Shown here in pieces: positions 51,241 to 60,372 of a DNA stretch of 64,000 nt. A program made the translations under genes and the position numbers. Source of the stretch: Mycobacterium cookii (GTDB taxonomy: Bacteria > Actinomycetota > Actinomycetes > Mycobacteriales > Mycobacteriaceae); NCBI RefSeq assembly GCF_010727945.1, contig NZ_AP022569.1, forward strand, positions 4,464,001 to 4,528,000, in the 5' to 3' direction. Below the pieces are notes generated by a model. That model was not told the DNA's origin. It did no database searches and was given only the letters and a program-made list of their open reading frames with translations. Within the stretch, counting starts at the first letter, position 1. Each line of letters opens with the position of its first letter.

Positions 51241-51251
51241 TACTTAGCCAA
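51241..51251 (-). promoter_or_regulatory. Shared 11-bp motif upstream of methyltransferase operon B
   Basis: Exact copy of the 44090-44100 element (TTGGCTAAGTA on the coding strand) at nearly the same distance from the start codon. Flanking bases also match loosely (TTA/TTT on its 5' side). Confidence 0.5.
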
Positions 51252-51338
51252 GGTAAAGAGCTACCGAAACTCTACGCCCCGACGCTGTGTGCGGCCCACC
51301 CCATTTGCAGGTGAGCGCTTCGTGCGCTGTTACTCTCG

Positions 51339-51344
51339 TAGACT
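51339..51344 (+). promoter_or_regulatory. -10 element of secY-adk-map promoter
   Basis: TAGACT, the same -10 hexamer as the spc promoter, 135 bp before secY. A good -35 at the right distance is not seen (CGCTTC at 51316-51321). It explains separate transcription of secY-adk-map from the distant spc operon. Confidence 0.5.
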
Positions 51345-51478
51345 GTCTGACGCGCGCCTGGACACGTTTCACCTGCTAGTGCTCAACGCGTGACACAGGA
51401 CCCTGCAGAACACTTCCGTGCTGGATACGCCAGCCATCGACACGCCGCGACCAGAGCCTGGCTGCGCAGGAGGAAAGA

Positions 51479-52804
51479 GTGCTTTCGGCTTTCATCTCAT
51501 CGCTGCGAACAGTCGACCTGAGACGGAAGATCCTGGTCAGCCTTGGCATCGTGCTCCTCTACCGCCTGGGTGCGACGGTGCCGTCGCCGGGCGTGAACTA
51601 TCCCAATGTGCAGAAGTGCATCCAGCAGATCAGTGGCGGTGAATCGGCGCAGATCTACTCGCTGATCAACCTGTTCTCCGGTGGTGCGCTGCTGCAGCTG
51701 ACCGTGTTCGCGGTCGGGGTCATGCCCTACATCACCGCGAGCATCATCGTGCAGTTGCTCACCGTGGTCATCCCACGGTTTGAAGAGCTGCGAAAAGAAG
51801 GCCAATCCGGCCAGGCCAAGATGACGCAGTACACCCGCTACCTGGCGATTGCGCTGGCCATTCTGCAGGCAACCAGCATCGTGGCGCTGGCCGCCAACGG
51901 CGGGCTGCTGCAGGGCTGCAACCTGGACATCATCGCCAACCAGAGCATCTTCAGCCTGGTCGTCATCGTGCTGGTGATGACCGCGGGCGCAGCGCTGGTG
52001 ATGTGGATGGGCGAGCTGGTCACCGAACGTGGCATCGGCAACGGCATGTCGCTGCTGATCTTCACGGGTATTGCCGCCCGGATCCCGGGCGAGGGCAAAA
52101 GCATTCTGGACAGCCGTGGTGGGGTGGTGCTGGCGACGGTCTGCGTGGCAGCGCTGATCATCGTGGTCGGGGTGGTGTTCGTCGAGCAGGGCCAGCGCCG
52201 CATCCCGGTGCAGTACGCCAAGCGGATGGTGGGCCGGCGGATGTATGGCGGCACCTCGACGTATCTGCCGCTGAAGGTCAACCAGGCCGGCGTCATACCG
52301 GTGATCTTCGCGTCGTCGCTGATCTACATCCCGCACCTGATCACGCAGTTGATCCGCAGCGGCACCGGCGGCGTGGGTAACAGTTGGTGGGACAAGTTCG
52401 TCAGCAACTACCTGTCGAACCCCGGAAGCCCGGTCTACATCGGCGTCTATTTCAGCCTGATCATCTTCTTCACGTACTTCTACGTGTCGATCACGTTCAA
52501 CCCCGATGAGCGCGCCGACGAGATGAAAAAGTTCGGCGGCTTCATTCCCGGTATCCGGCCGGGTAAGCCGACCGCCGACTATCTGCGCTACGTGTTGAGC
52601 AGGATCACGTTGCCTGGTTCGATCTACCTAGGTGTCATCGCGGTGTTGCCCAACCTGTTCCTGCAGATCGGCAACTCGGGGCCGGTGCAGAATTTGCCGT
52701 TCGGTGGTACTGCGGTGCTGATCGCCATCGGTGTCGCGTTGGATACGGTCAAACAGATCGAAAGTCAGCTCATGCAGCGCAATTACGAAGGGTTCCTCAA
52801 GTGA
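51479..52804 (+). CDS. secY: Protein translocase subunit SecY
   Basis: A 441-aa, ten-helix membrane channel protein. [35 protein letters not shown], the TM2 region [27 protein letters not shown], and the cytoplasmic loops with [21 protein letters not shown] and [23 protein letters not shown] needed for SecA/ribosome binding are intact. GTG start with AGGAGGAAAG upstream. First gene of secY-adk-map; its stop overlaps adk by 4 bp (GTGA). Confidence 0.98.
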   Translation: MLSAFISSLRTVDLRRKILVSLGIVLLYRLGATVPSPGVNYPNVQKCIQQISGGESAQIYSLINLFSGGALLQLTVFAVGVMPYITASIIVQLLTVVIPRFEELRKEGQSGQAKMTQYTRYLAIALAILQATSIVALAANGGLLQGCNLDIIANQSIFSLVVIVLVMTAGAALVMWMGELVTERGIGNGMSLLIFTGIAARIPGEGKSILDSRGGVVLATVCVAALIIVVGVVFVEQGQRRIPVQYAKRMVGRRMYGGTSTYLPLKVNQAGVIPVIFASSLIYIPHLITQLIRSGTGGVGNSWWDKFVSNYLSNPGSPVYIGVYFSLIIFFTYFYVSITFNPDERADEMKKFGGFIPGIRPGKPTADYLRYVLSRITLPGSIYLGVIAVLPNLFLQIGNSGPVQNLPFGGTAVLIAIGVALDTVKQIESQLMQRNYEGFLK

Positions 52805-53346
52805 GAGTTGTGTTGCTTGGGCCTCCTGGAGCAGGTAAGGGCACGCAGGCCGTCAAGCTGGCCGAAAAGCTCGAAATCCCGCACCTGTCGACTGGCGACC
52901 TGTTTCGGGAGAACATCGGCAACGGCACCAAGCTGGGTCTGGAAGCCAAGCGCTACCTGGATGCCGGTGACCTGGTGCCCTCCGAGCTGACCAACGAGCT
53001 CGTCGACGACCGGCTGAGCCACCCGGACACGAACGTCGGATTCATCCTGGACGGCTACCCACGCTCGGTGCAGCAGGCCAAAGCCCTGCACGACATGCTC
53101 GAACGCCGCGGCACCCAACTGGATGCGGTGCTGGAGTTCCGGGTCGCCGAGGACGTCTTGCTGGAGCGGCTCAAGGCTCGCGGGCGTGCCGACGACACCG
53201 ACGAGGTGATCCTCAACCGGATGAACGTCTACCGCGACGAAACCGCGCCGTTGATCGAGTACTACAGCCACGAGTTGAAGACCGTCGATGCCGTCGGCGA
53301 CGTCGACGAGGTGTTCGCTCGCGCGCTGCGGGCGCTGGGGAAGTAA
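52801..53346 (+). CDS. adk: Adenylate kinase
   Basis: A 181-aa, short-form adenylate kinase lacking the large LID insertion. P-loop [13 protein letters not shown]-binding [12 protein letters not shown] and [13 protein letters not shown] are intact, as in other mycobacterial Adk. Catalyses ATP + AMP = 2 ADP. GTG start coupled to the secY stop. Confidence 0.98.
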   Translation: MRVVLLGPPGAGKGTQAVKLAEKLEIPHLSTGDLFRENIGNGTKLGLEAKRYLDAGDLVPSELTNELVDDRLSHPDTNVGFILDGYPRSVQQAKALHDMLERRGTQLDAVLEFRVAEDVLLERLKARGRADDTDEVILNRMNVYRDETAPLIEYYSHELKTVDAVGDVDEVFARALRALGK

Positions 53347-53348
53347 CG

Positions 53349-54149
53349 GTGTTCGCCCTGGCGGGCCTGCGCAGTCGCAAGGTGGTGCCGCAACGCAGTG
53401 CGGCCGAGCTCGACGCGATGGCCGCTGCCGGGGCCGTCGTCGCCGCCGCATTGCGGGCAGTCCGCGAGGCCGCGGCTCCCGGAGTCTCGACCCGCGACCT
53501 GGACCAGATCGCCGAATCAGTGATTCGCGACGCCAACGCCACGCCGTCGTTCCTCGGCTACCACGGCTATCCGGCGTCGATCTGCTCGTCGGTCAACGAC
53601 CGTGTCGTGCACGGCATCCCGTCGGCCGACGAGATCCTCGCCGCCGGCGACCTGGTGTCCGTCGACTGCGGCGCCATCCTGGAGGGCTGGCACGGCGATT
53701 CGGCGATCACGTTCGGGGTTGGGCAGCTCATCGCCGCCGACGAGATGCTCTCGCAGGCGACCAAGGAGTCGATGGAGGGCGGGATCGCGGCGATGGTGCC
53801 CGGCAACCGTCTGACCGACGTGTCGCACGCGATCGAAACCGCCACCAAGGCGGCCGAGGCCCGTTACGGGCGCTCGTTCGGCATCGTCGAAGGGTACGGC
53901 GGGCACGGTATCGGCCGGCAGATGCACATGGACCCATTCCTGCCCAACGAGGGGGCGCCCGGTCGTGGCCCGCTGCTGGCAGCGGGATCGGTGCTGGCCA
54001 TCGAACCGATGCTGACCTTGGGCACGCGCAAGACCAAGGTGCTCGACGACGAATGGACGGTCACTACCGCCGACGGTTCGCGTGCCGCACACTGGGAGCA
54101 CACCGTTGCAGTCACCGAGGACGGGCCCCGCATCCTGACCCTCGGCTGA
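53349..54149 (+). CDS. map: Methionine aminopeptidase type I
   Basis: A 266-aa pita-bread metallopeptidase removing N-terminal Met. Metal and catalytic residues appear in [40 protein letters not shown] (Asp pair), [15 protein letters not shown] (His) and AIEPMLTLG (Glu); the last Glu is in [15 protein letters not shown] start 2 bp after adk. M. tuberculosis mapA position. Confidence 0.96.
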   Translation: MFALAGLRSRKVVPQRSAAELDAMAAAGAVVAAALRAVREAAAPGVSTRDLDQIAESVIRDANATPSFLGYHGYPASICSSVNDRVVHGIPSADEILAAGDLVSVDCGAILEGWHGDSAITFGVGQLIAADEMLSQATKESMEGGIAAMVPGNRLTDVSHAIETATKAAEARYGRSFGIVEGYGGHGIGRQMHMDPFLPNEGAPGRGPLLAAGSVLAIEPMLTLGTRKTKVLDDEWTVTTADGSRAAHWEHTVAVTEDGPRILTLG

Positions 54150-54166
54150 CTTTCTCGAGCAGCGAG

Positions 54167-54194
54167 TGAACCGAACGACGAGCTGAGTCGTGTC
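54167..54194 (+). promoter_or_regulatory. SigL-type promoter P1 (sigma/anti-sigma-oxygenase operon)
   Basis: TGAACC (54167-54172), 16-bp spacer, CGTGTC (54189-54194), matching the consensus reported for M. tuberculosis SigL promoters as I recall it. Start of transcription would be near 54201, giving a very short leader with GAGAGG. Autoregulation is inferred. Confidence 0.7.
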
Positions 54195-54209
54195 ATCACC
54201 GAGAGGCTG

Positions 54210-54737
54210 GTGATGGACATACCGGGCACCGGCGCGGATGCCAATGCTCTGGAGCGGCTGTGCGATCAACACGCCGCTGCTTTGTGGCGCTATGCGTGGC
54301 GATTGACCGGTGATGCCGCCCATGCCGAGGACGTGGTGCAAGAGACTTTGCTGAAGGCATGGCAGCACCCACACGTCTTCAGCAATGGGCAGTCACCGCG
54401 CGCCTGGCTTTTCACCGTTGCGCGAAACATGGTCATCGACGACCGGCGCAGCGCGCGGTATCGCCACGAGTTCATCCCGTCGGATGGCTCAGGTCTGCCC
54501 GAACCGGCAGGCGGCGACGAATCGAGTGGGGTGCTGAACCGGGCATTGATCGGCGCTGCGATGGCGCAGTTGTCCGCTGAGCACCGGGCGGTGGTCGGCC
54601 GCTCCTACTACCAGGGCTGGACCACGGCGCAGATCGCCGCCGACCTCGGGATCGCCGAGGGCACGGTCAAATCGCGGCTGCATTACGCGCTTCGCGCACT
54701 GCGGCAGGCATTAGTGGAGATGGGGGTGACGCAATGA
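54210..54737 (+). CDS. ECF sigma factor, SigL paralogue
   Basis: A 175-aa group 4 sigma factor. Region 2 is LCDQHAAALWRYAWRLTGDAAHAEDVVQETLLKAWQHPHV...RAWLFTVARNMVIDDRRSARYR, and region 4 is AQLSAEHRAVVGRSYYQGWTTAQIAADLGIAEGTVKSRLHYALRALRQAL. It is clearly a paralogue of the sigma factor at 56478-57011 but more diverged from M. tuberculosis SigL. Region 4 recognition residues are nearly identical between the two, so they should read the same -35. GTG at 54210 or ATG at 54213. Its stop overlaps the anti-sigma-oxygenase fusion by 4 bp. Confidence 0.9.
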   Translation: MMDIPGTGADANALERLCDQHAAALWRYAWRLTGDAAHAEDVVQETLLKAWQHPHVFSNGQSPRAWLFTVARNMVIDDRRSARYRHEFIPSDGSGLPEPAGGDESSGVLNRALIGAAMAQLSAEHRAVVGRSYYQGWTTAQIAADLGIAEGTVKSRLHYALRALRQALVEMGVTQ

Positions 54738-56401
54738 CGGAATCCCGCAACGGCAGGATTCCCGGTCACGGCGACACGCCCCCGGGCGCCGACGATTACG
54801 CCATGTGGGACGCCGCGTACGTGTTGGGTGCGCTGTCGGATGCCGACCGGCGCGAATTCGAGGCGCATTTGTCCGGCTGCGGCTCGTGCCGCGACGCGGT
54901 CGCCGAATTGGGTTCTGTGACAACGTTGCTGACCATGGTGGACTTCGACGAGGTTGTCGCCGACGAACCGATCGCGGCCCCGCCGTGCCCGGACCTGTTG
55001 ACGCCGCTGCTGGCGAAGGCCGACCAGCGGCTGGCTGCGGTGGCGGATCGGGTGCAACGGCCACCGGCGATGGCGACGGCCGCGACCGTGGATGCGCGGA
55101 CCGTCTTCGGAGTCTTTCGTACCGGGAACTACACGCCGGTCCATGACGAGTTGACCGAGTTCGATCTGCCGGTGGAGGGCAGCATCCCTGCCGAGCTCAA
55201 CGGCTGGTATCTGCGCAACGGCCCCAATCCGCGTGCAGGTGACGGCCATTGGTGCGTCGGCGATGGGATGGTGCACGGGATCCGGCTGGAGAACGGCCGT
55301 GCTGCGTGGTACCGAAACCGTTGGGTGCGCACCGAGAGTTTCGACGACCCGGCGCCGCCCTATAACGACGACGGCAGCCGGAACCTGCACTCCAGCATCG
55401 CCAATACCCATGTCGTCCGGCATGCCGGCAGAACGCTGGCCCTGATGGAGTTCTCGCTACCCTACGAGATCAGCAATGACCTGAAAACGTTGGGTGCCTT
55501 CGACTTCGGCGGCATGCTCGCCGACTCGATGACGGCTCATCCGAAAATCTGCCCGACCACCGGCGAGATGCATTTCTTCGGCAGCGGCAACCTGTTCGAG
55601 CCGCACGTCACTTATCACCGCGCCGACGCCGACGGCACGCTGACCGTCAGCCGCCCGCTCGAGGTGCCCGCGCTGACGTTGATGCACGACTTCGCGTTGA
55701 CCGAAAGCCATGTGGTGTTCCTGGATCTGCCGCTGCTGTTCAACCTGGATGTCGCGCTGCGTCAGCCTTATCGGCGGGATCTGCCGTACCGCTGGGACGA
55801 CCGGTATCAGGCCCGTCTGGGGGTGCTGCGTCGCGACGATCCCTACGGCCCGGTGCGGTGGTTCGACGTCGACCCCTGCTTCGTCTTCCACATCGCCAAC
55901 GCCTACGACAGCGGGGGATCAGTCGTGCTTGAAGTCCTCCGGTATCCCGAGATGTGGCGTGACAGCAGTGAATTCGGCGTCGACGCGGCACTGTGGCGAT
56001 GGAAGGTGAACCTGGACGGCGGCGCGGTCGAGGAGAGCCAAATCGACGACCGCGGCGTGGAATTCCCGCGCGTCGACGACCGGCTGGTCGGCGCTGCCGC
56101 CCGCTATTCGGTGGCCGTCGGCAGCGGCGCGCTGGTGCGCTACGACCTGCGACGTGATAGCGCGACCGAGCATCGCTTCAACGGCGGCAGCGGTGTCCCT
56201 GGCGAGGCGGTCTTCGCCCCCGCGGTCGGGCACGTCGACGAGTTGGCCGGCTGGTACCTGACGTACGTCTACGACCCGGTGACCGATGGCAGCGATCTGG
56301 TGGTCATCGACGCCTCGAACTTCGAAGCCGACCCCGTCGCCCGCATTCGGTTACCGCGCCGCGTGCCGCATGGATTCCACGGCAACTGGATCGCCGACTG
56401 A
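54734..56401 (+). CDS. Anti-sigma zinc-finger domain fused to carotenoid cleavage oxygenase
   Basis: A 555-aa single reading frame. Residues about 20-105 match RslA: YAMWDAAYVLGALSDADRREFEAHLSGCGSC, with zinc ligands His45, Cys49, Cys52; the His present before the first helix in RslA is Asp here. From about residue 124 (GVFRTGNYTPVHDELTEFDL) to the end it is a full carotenoid oxygenase beta-propeller with all four iron-binding His: TAHPKICPTTGE (His269), LMHDFALTE (His318), FHIANAYD (His386) and GFHGNW (His549). No transmembrane helix remains, so it should be soluble. It is coupled to its sigma factor by ATGA. The obvious inference is an anti-sigma whose sensor is an apocarotenoid- or oxygen-binding enzyme domain. 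Confidence 0.9.
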   Translation: MTESRNGRIPGHGDTPPGADDYAMWDAAYVLGALSDADRREFEAHLSGCGSCRDAVAELGSVTTLLTMVDFDEVVADEPIAAPPCPDLLTPLLAKADQRLAAVADRVQRPPAMATAATVDARTVFGVFRTGNYTPVHDELTEFDLPVEGSIPAELNGWYLRNGPNPRAGDGHWCVGDGMVHGIRLENGRAAWYRNRWVRTESFDDPAPPYNDDGSRNLHSSIANTHVVRHAGRTLALMEFSLPYEISNDLKTLGAFDFGGMLADSMTAHPKICPTTGEMHFFGSGNLFEPHVTYHRADADGTLTVSRPLEVPALTLMHDFALTESHVVFLDLPLLFNLDVALRQPYRRDLPYRWDDRYQARLGVLRRDDPYGPVRWFDVDPCFVFHIANAYDSGGSVVLEVLRYPEMWRDSSEFGVDAALWRWKVNLDGGAVEESQIDDRGVEFPRVDDRLVGAAARYSVAVGSGALVRYDLRRDSATEHRFNGGSGVPGEAVFAPAVGHVDELAGWYLTYVYDPVTDGSDLVVIDASNFEADPVARIRLPRRVPHGFHGNWIAD

Positions 56402-56429
56402 GCGATATTGGCTTGTCACACCGCACAGA

Positions 56430-56457
56430 TGAACGAGAAAGGCGCGCCGCTCGTATC
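56430..56457 (+). promoter_or_regulatory. SigL-type promoter P2 (sigL-rslA)
   Basis: TGAACG (56430-56435), 16-bp spacer, CGTATC (56452-56457). One mismatch in each box from P1 but identical spacing. The start of transcription would be near 56464; CAGGAGG follows for the sigL start. Autoregulation is known for M. tuberculosis sigL. Confidence 0.65.
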
Positions 56458-56477
56458 ACATATCAGGAGGTGATCGA

Positions 56478-57011
56478 GTGAGTCGACTCACCCGCGCAGG
56501 CGACGCCGAGGCAGCGTTGATGAAAGCGCTGTATGACGAGCACGCAGGGCCGTTGTGGCGCTACGCGCTTCGGTTGACCCGCGACGCGAGTCGGGCCGAA
56601 GACGTGGTGCAGGAAACGTTGTTGCGGGCGTGGCAGCATCCCGAGGTGATCGGCGATACCGAACGCTCGGCGCGCGCCTGGCTGTTCACCGTCGCCCGCA
56701 ACATGATCATCGACGAACGGCGCAGTCCGCGATTCCGCAATGTCGTTGGCTCGCTTGATGAATCGGGCGCACCTGAGCAATCCGTTCCCGACGAGGTCGA
56801 CTCGGCGCTTGATCGGTTGCTGATCGCCGATGCGATGGCCCAGATGTCGCCGGAACACCGAGCCGTCGTCGAGCGGTCGTACTACCGGGGCTGGAGCGTC
56901 GCTCAGATCGCCGGCGACCTCGACATCGCCGAAGGGACGGTGAAGTCCCGATTACACTATGCGGTGCGGTCACTGCGTCTCACATTGCAGGAGATGGGGG
57001 TGACCCGATGA
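56478..57011 (+). CDS. sigL: ECF sigma factor SigL
   Basis: A 177-aa sigma factor close to M. tuberculosis SigL (AEAALMKALYDEHAGPLWRYALRLTRDASRAEDVVQETLLRAWQHPEVIGDTERSARAWLFTVARNMIIDERRSPRFRNVVGSLDESGAPEQS). Region 4 is AQMSPEHRAVVERSYYRGWSVAQIAGDLDIAEGTVKSRLHYAVRSLR. In M. tuberculosis SigL controls its own operon, polyketide synthase genes and redox-related exported proteins. GTG start with AGGAGG. The TGA overlaps a 29-codon micro-ORF that bridges to rslA. Confidence 0.95.
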   Translation: MSRLTRAGDAEAALMKALYDEHAGPLWRYALRLTRDASRAEDVVQETLLRAWQHPEVIGDTERSARAWLFTVARNMIIDERRSPRFRNVVGSLDESGAPEQSVPDEVDSALDRLLIADAMAQMSPEHRAVVERSYYRGWSVAQIAGDLDIAEGTVKSRLHYAVRSLRLTLQEMGVTR

Positions 57012-57097
57012 TTGCGATGGCAAACGGTGGGGCCATCCGCGGGCCTTTCGGCTACGAATACCTAGCTATGACAGCAGCAGACGGGGGAAGACGATGA
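57008..57097 (+). CDS. 29-aa micro-ORF bridging sigL and rslA
   Basis: ATG overlaps the sigL TGA (ATGA, 57008-57011) and its own TGA overlaps the rslA ATG (57094-57097). Peptide begins MIAMANGGAIRGPFGYEYL. GGGGGAAG near its end serves as the ribosome-binding site for rslA. Either a real small peptide or a translational bridge that sets the sigma/anti-sigma ratio. No similarity recognised. Confidence 0.45.
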   Translation: MIAMANGGAIRGPFGYEYLAMTAADGGRR

Positions 57098-57840
57098 GGG
57101 TGGTTCCAGGGTCGGGCCCGCCCGGCGACGGCTACGCGCCCGTCGGCGAGAGCCACGACTTCGCGACATGGGACGCCGCGTACGTGCTCGGCTCGCTGTC
57201 CCCGACCGAGCGCCGCGAGTTCGAAGCGCACCTGAGCGGCTGCCCGTCGTGCAGCCAGTCGGTGTCCGAACTCAGCGGCATCCCGGCTCTGCTGTCACAA
57301 CTCGATGCCGGCACGGTCGCCGCGATCGACGAGGGCAATCCGCCCGCTGAGCCGTCGGCTACAGCGCCGAACCTGCTGCCTTCGTTACTGTCGGCGGTGC
57401 GGCAGCGCAGGCTCCGCTCGCGGGTCGTCGCATGGTCGGTTGGATCCGCTGCCGCCGCGGTGATCGCGGTCGGCGTGTTCGTCGGCGCCGTCCATCAGTC
57501 GCCGACGTCCGTACCTCCGCAAGCCAGCGTGTCCGCGCTGCAGATGTCTCAGGTCGGGACCACCGCGCTGGCGTCGACGGTCAAGCTCAGCAGTCAGCAC
57601 TGGGGCACCGTCATCGACCTGAACTGTGTCTGCCTGGCCCCGGTGAATGCTCACCACGACAAGCTGGCGATGGTCGTCGTGAGTCGCGACGGCGCACACA
57701 CCCAGTTGGCGACGTGGGTCGCCAGCCCCGGCCACACCGCCAACCCGGCCGGCAGTATCTCGACGCCGGTCGATCAGATCGCGGCGGTGCAGATCGTCTC
57801 CGCCGACAACGGACAGGTGCTGCTAGAGCGCTCGCTGTAA
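57094..57840 (+). CDS. rslA: Membrane anti-sigma factor RslA
   Basis: A 248-aa anti-SigL. N-terminal zinc anti-sigma domain with HDFATWDAAYVLGSLSPTERREFEAHLSGCPSC (His21, His46, Cys50, Cys53), a cytoplasmic linker, one transmembrane helix (about residues 111-133) and a periplasmic domain (residues 135-248) with a CxC pair (NCVCLAP). In M. tuberculosis, oxidation of the CxxC releases zinc and SigL. Start fixed by overlap with the micro-ORF. Followed by the convergent flavin oxidase gene after 29 bp. Confidence 0.94.
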   Translation: MRVVPGSGPPGDGYAPVGESHDFATWDAAYVLGSLSPTERREFEAHLSGCPSCSQSVSELSGIPALLSQLDAGTVAAIDEGNPPAEPSATAPNLLPSLLSAVRQRRLRSRVVAWSVGSAAAAVIAVGVFVGAVHQSPTSVPPQASVSALQMSQVGTTALASTVKLSSQHWGTVIDLNCVCLAPVNAHHDKLAMVVVSRDGAHTQLATWVASPGHTANPAGSISTPVDQIAAVQIVSADNGQVLLERSL

Positions 57841-57869
57841 TACCGCGTCGCACAACAGGATTCAGCGAA

Positions 57870-59213
57870 TCAGTCGTGTGCCTGCCAGCTGTGAAACATG
57901 CCGTCGGGATCGTAGGCAGCCCGAACCTGCTGCAACCGTGCCAGATTCGGCTCGGCGATGAACCTGCCCGCACGGTGCGCCAGGTTCTCGTCGGCCAGCG
58001 AGATGCCGGTCGCGAGGTGCGACATCGCAGCCATATTGGACCGCGCCCAGTCGCCGTAGCGCGCATCGTCGGCCGGATCGAGCCACGCGGTGTAGAGGCC
58101 CAGATAGACGTCATCCTCGACGCCGTAGACCATGTCGGACCGGTCGGCGGACGGCTTCCAGCCGGCGAAAACGAAGTGCGACGGGTGCGGGGGCAACGTC
58201 TCGATGATCGTGCGGATTCCCGGCAGCAGTTCGTCGGCCGAGGCCGACGTGAACATGTTGTCGACGCTATACCGATGGCCAGCAGGATATTTCATCATCA
58301 CCGCCGCATACCAGTTGGCCAGGGTCGTCGGCAGATACGGCACGTTGACAGTTGCCCGGTCGATCACCGGGCAACTGCCCAGGATCGACAGCGCCTTCGC
58401 GGCGTCCTCCTCGGAGTCGGCGAACACCGGCGACGCGATGGCGATGGTCGGGACGTCCGGCCCGGCTTCCGGTGCGTTGCGTGAGGTGAGAATCTGCAGT
58501 TCGACCCGGTCGTCGATCTCGCCGCTGATCGAGCGGCCCCAGCCGAACACCTCGTCGGCGACTTCGACCGGATACATGTACAGGCAGGTGCCCAACACGG
58601 GCGGGCGCCGATGCAGCCGCAACGTGAACGAGGTGACCACGCCGAAGAATCCGGGTCCGCTGCCGCGCGCCGCCCAGTACAGGTCGGCGTGCTGCTGCGG
58701 ATCGCAGTAGAGCGTCTCACCATCGGCGGTGACGACCTCCAGTCCGAGCACGCTCTCGCACGCCGGCCCGAGAACCTTGCTGTTCCAGCCGTAGCCACCC
58801 TGCAGGAGGTAGCCGCCGAGCCGGATACCTTCGCAGTGGCCTGACGGAAAGAAAAGACCCTGTGCGTCAAGCTCGTTGGCAAAGTCGCTGGCGACCTTGC
58901 CCGGTCCGACACGTGCGGTCATCCGGTCGACGTCGACATCGCAATGATCGAGACGACTCACGTCGAGCAGCACGCCGCCGTCGCGCAGATGGCTGGCCGT
59001 CCAGCTGTGTCCACCGGACCGGATCCCGACCCGATGACCATGCGCGCGGGCATACCTGATGGTCGCGACCACGTCGTCGGCGTCGCAAGCCTGCACGATC
59101 GCATCCGGAAAGCGCTGCGGAAGAATGCCGTTCCAGACTGTGCCGCGGCGCGCCGCCTCGTAGCCGTCAGCGCCCCGGAAGAACGTCCGCTGTGCGCAGA
59201 GTGCGGTCATCAC
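57870..59213 (-). CDS. BBE-like FAD-linked oxidase (bicovalent type)
   Basis: A 447-aa FAD-binding PCMH/berberine-bridge-like oxidase. The flavin-linking His is in RSGGHSWTASH (His69) and the second linking Cys in FPSGHCEGIRLGG (Cys127), indicating bicovalent FAD. Such enzymes oxidise alcohols, sugars or form C-C/C-N bonds in natural product pathways with O2. The start region overlaps the end of the upstream FMO gene by 47 bp on the same strand, implying tight coupling. No signal peptide, unlike many secreted BBE sugar oxidases. Part of the SigL-type locus. Confidence 0.88.
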   Translation of the reverse strand: MMTALCAQRTFFRGADGYEAARRGTVWNGILPQRFPDAIVQACDADDVVATIRYARAHGHRVGIRSGGHSWTASHLRDGGVLLDVSRLDHCDVDVDRMTARVGPGKVASDFANELDAQGLFFPSGHCEGIRLGGYLLQGGYGWNSKVLGPACESVLGLEVVTADGETLYCDPQQHADLYWAARGSGPGFFGVVTSFTLRLHRRPPVLGTCLYMYPVEVADEVFGWGRSISGEIDDRVELQILTSRNAPEAGPDVPTIAIASPVFADSEEDAAKALSILGSCPVIDRATVNVPYLPTTLANWYAAVMMKYPAGHRYSVDNMFTSASADELLPGIRTIIETLPPHPSHFVFAGWKPSADRSDMVYGVEDDVYLGLYTAWLDPADDARYGDWARSNMAAMSHLATGISLADENLAHRAGRFIAEPNLARLQQVRAAYDPDGMFHSWQAHD

Positions 59214-60366
59214 AATCCCTTCTCGTGCTCAGGTAGTCCGCGACCGTGCGCGCCAGCGGAGTCGCCGCCAGCCTGATCGCGCGCAGCGGGCCGTTGGGCG
59301 GAATGCCGTATCCGATCGCGAACATCCCGTCGCGCAGGTGCGAGGCGAAGCCGCCGCGCGGATCGCCGTTTTCGTCCAGGACACCGAGATGGCCGACCAG
59401 GCCGTCCAGATCGGTGCTGAAGCCGGTGGCGGCGATGATGACCTCAGGTGTGACCGTGGTGCCGTCAGCAAGCATCACCCGATCGGCCTGCACCGCCGTC
59501 ACCGCGCCGACCACTTCGATCCGGCCCGCCCGCACGGCGTCGACCAGCTCGTCGGCGAGGGTGGGGATGCGGCCCCGCAGTTCCACCGTCGCCTTCAGGC
59601 CCAGCGGTGGCTTGTTGAAGCCGTACGACGAAAGATCGCCCAGCAGAATGCGATTGAGTCGCCCGACAATGGGGTCCACCACCCGTGCGGGCACTCGCGC
59701 GAACATCTCGAGAAATAGGTCCGACGGGACCGGGCCGATGGCACGGCGTACCAGATGCGGTGGCGTACGCACCGCCAGACAGACCTTACCGGCTCCGTTG
59801 TCAGCCAGCTGCACCGCGATGTCCGCGGCCGAATTGCCGGCGCCGACCACCAGCACGTTGCGGCCCTGAAAGGGCCACCCGTTGCGGAAGTCGCCGGAAT
59901 GCACGACCTGACCGGTGAATCGGCTCAGGCCGGGCCACGGCGGGACGATCGGCGTGCGGTACCGGCCCGTCGCCAATACGACAGCAGCCGGCCAGAATTC
60001 GCCGCACGAGGTCGTCAGCCGCCAGCCCCTGGGCGTGCGTTCGATGGCGCTGACCTCACAGCCCAATGCGACCGCGATGTTCTGCCGGCGCACATAACTG
60101 TCGAAGTAGCGGACCATGTCCTCTTTGGTCGGCCAGCGGCCGGCGGTCAGCGGAATCCGTTGTCCGGGAAGATGCGACAGAAAGCCGTTGGTGTTGAGGC
60201 GAAAGTTGTCATAGCGAGTCCGCCACGACACCGCGGGTGCGGCGGCCTTGTCCACGACCAACGTCGAAATCCCGTGGCGGTGCCCGAGCTGGCGCGCGAC
60301 CGCCAGACCAGACGGCCCGGCGCCCACCACGACGACGTCAGGACTGCTCCGGCGATCGCTGGACAC
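59167..60366 (-). CDS. FMO-like flavin-dependent monooxygenase
   Basis: A 399-aa NAD(P)/FAD monooxygenase. FAD loop DVVVVGAGPSGLAVARQL, FMO fingerprint FTGQVVHSGDF (the FxGxxxHxxxF pattern), second nucleotide loop NVLVVGAGNSAADIAVQL, and the ATGF motif in IIAATGFSTDL are all visible. Likely N- or S-oxygenase or Baeyer-Villiger type; YUCCA-like N-hydroxylase/decarboxylase relatives also fit. GTG at 60366 is chosen because a perfect SigL-type promoter sits exactly one promoter length upstream, predicting a leaderless message; the frame is open further but would cross the promoter. Confidence 0.87.
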   Translation of the reverse strand: MSSDRRSSPDVVVVGAGPSGLAVARQLGHRHGISTLVVDKAAAPAVSWRTRYDNFRLNTNGFLSHLPGQRIPLTAGRWPTKEDMVRYFDSYVRRQNIAVALGCEVSAIERTPRGWRLTTSCGEFWPAAVVLATGRYRTPIVPPWPGLSRFTGQVVHSGDFRNGWPFQGRNVLVVGAGNSAADIAVQLADNGAGKVCLAVRTPPHLVRRAIGPVPSDLFLEMFARVPARVVDPIVGRLNRILLGDLSSYGFNKPPLGLKATVELRGRIPTLADELVDAVRAGRIEVVGAVTAVQADRVMLADGTTVTPEVIIAATGFSTDLDGLVGHLGVLDENGDPRGGFASHLRDGMFAIGYGIPPNGPLRAIRLAATPLARTVADYLSTRRDCDDRTLRTADVLPGR

Positions 60367-60372
60367 ACTCTT

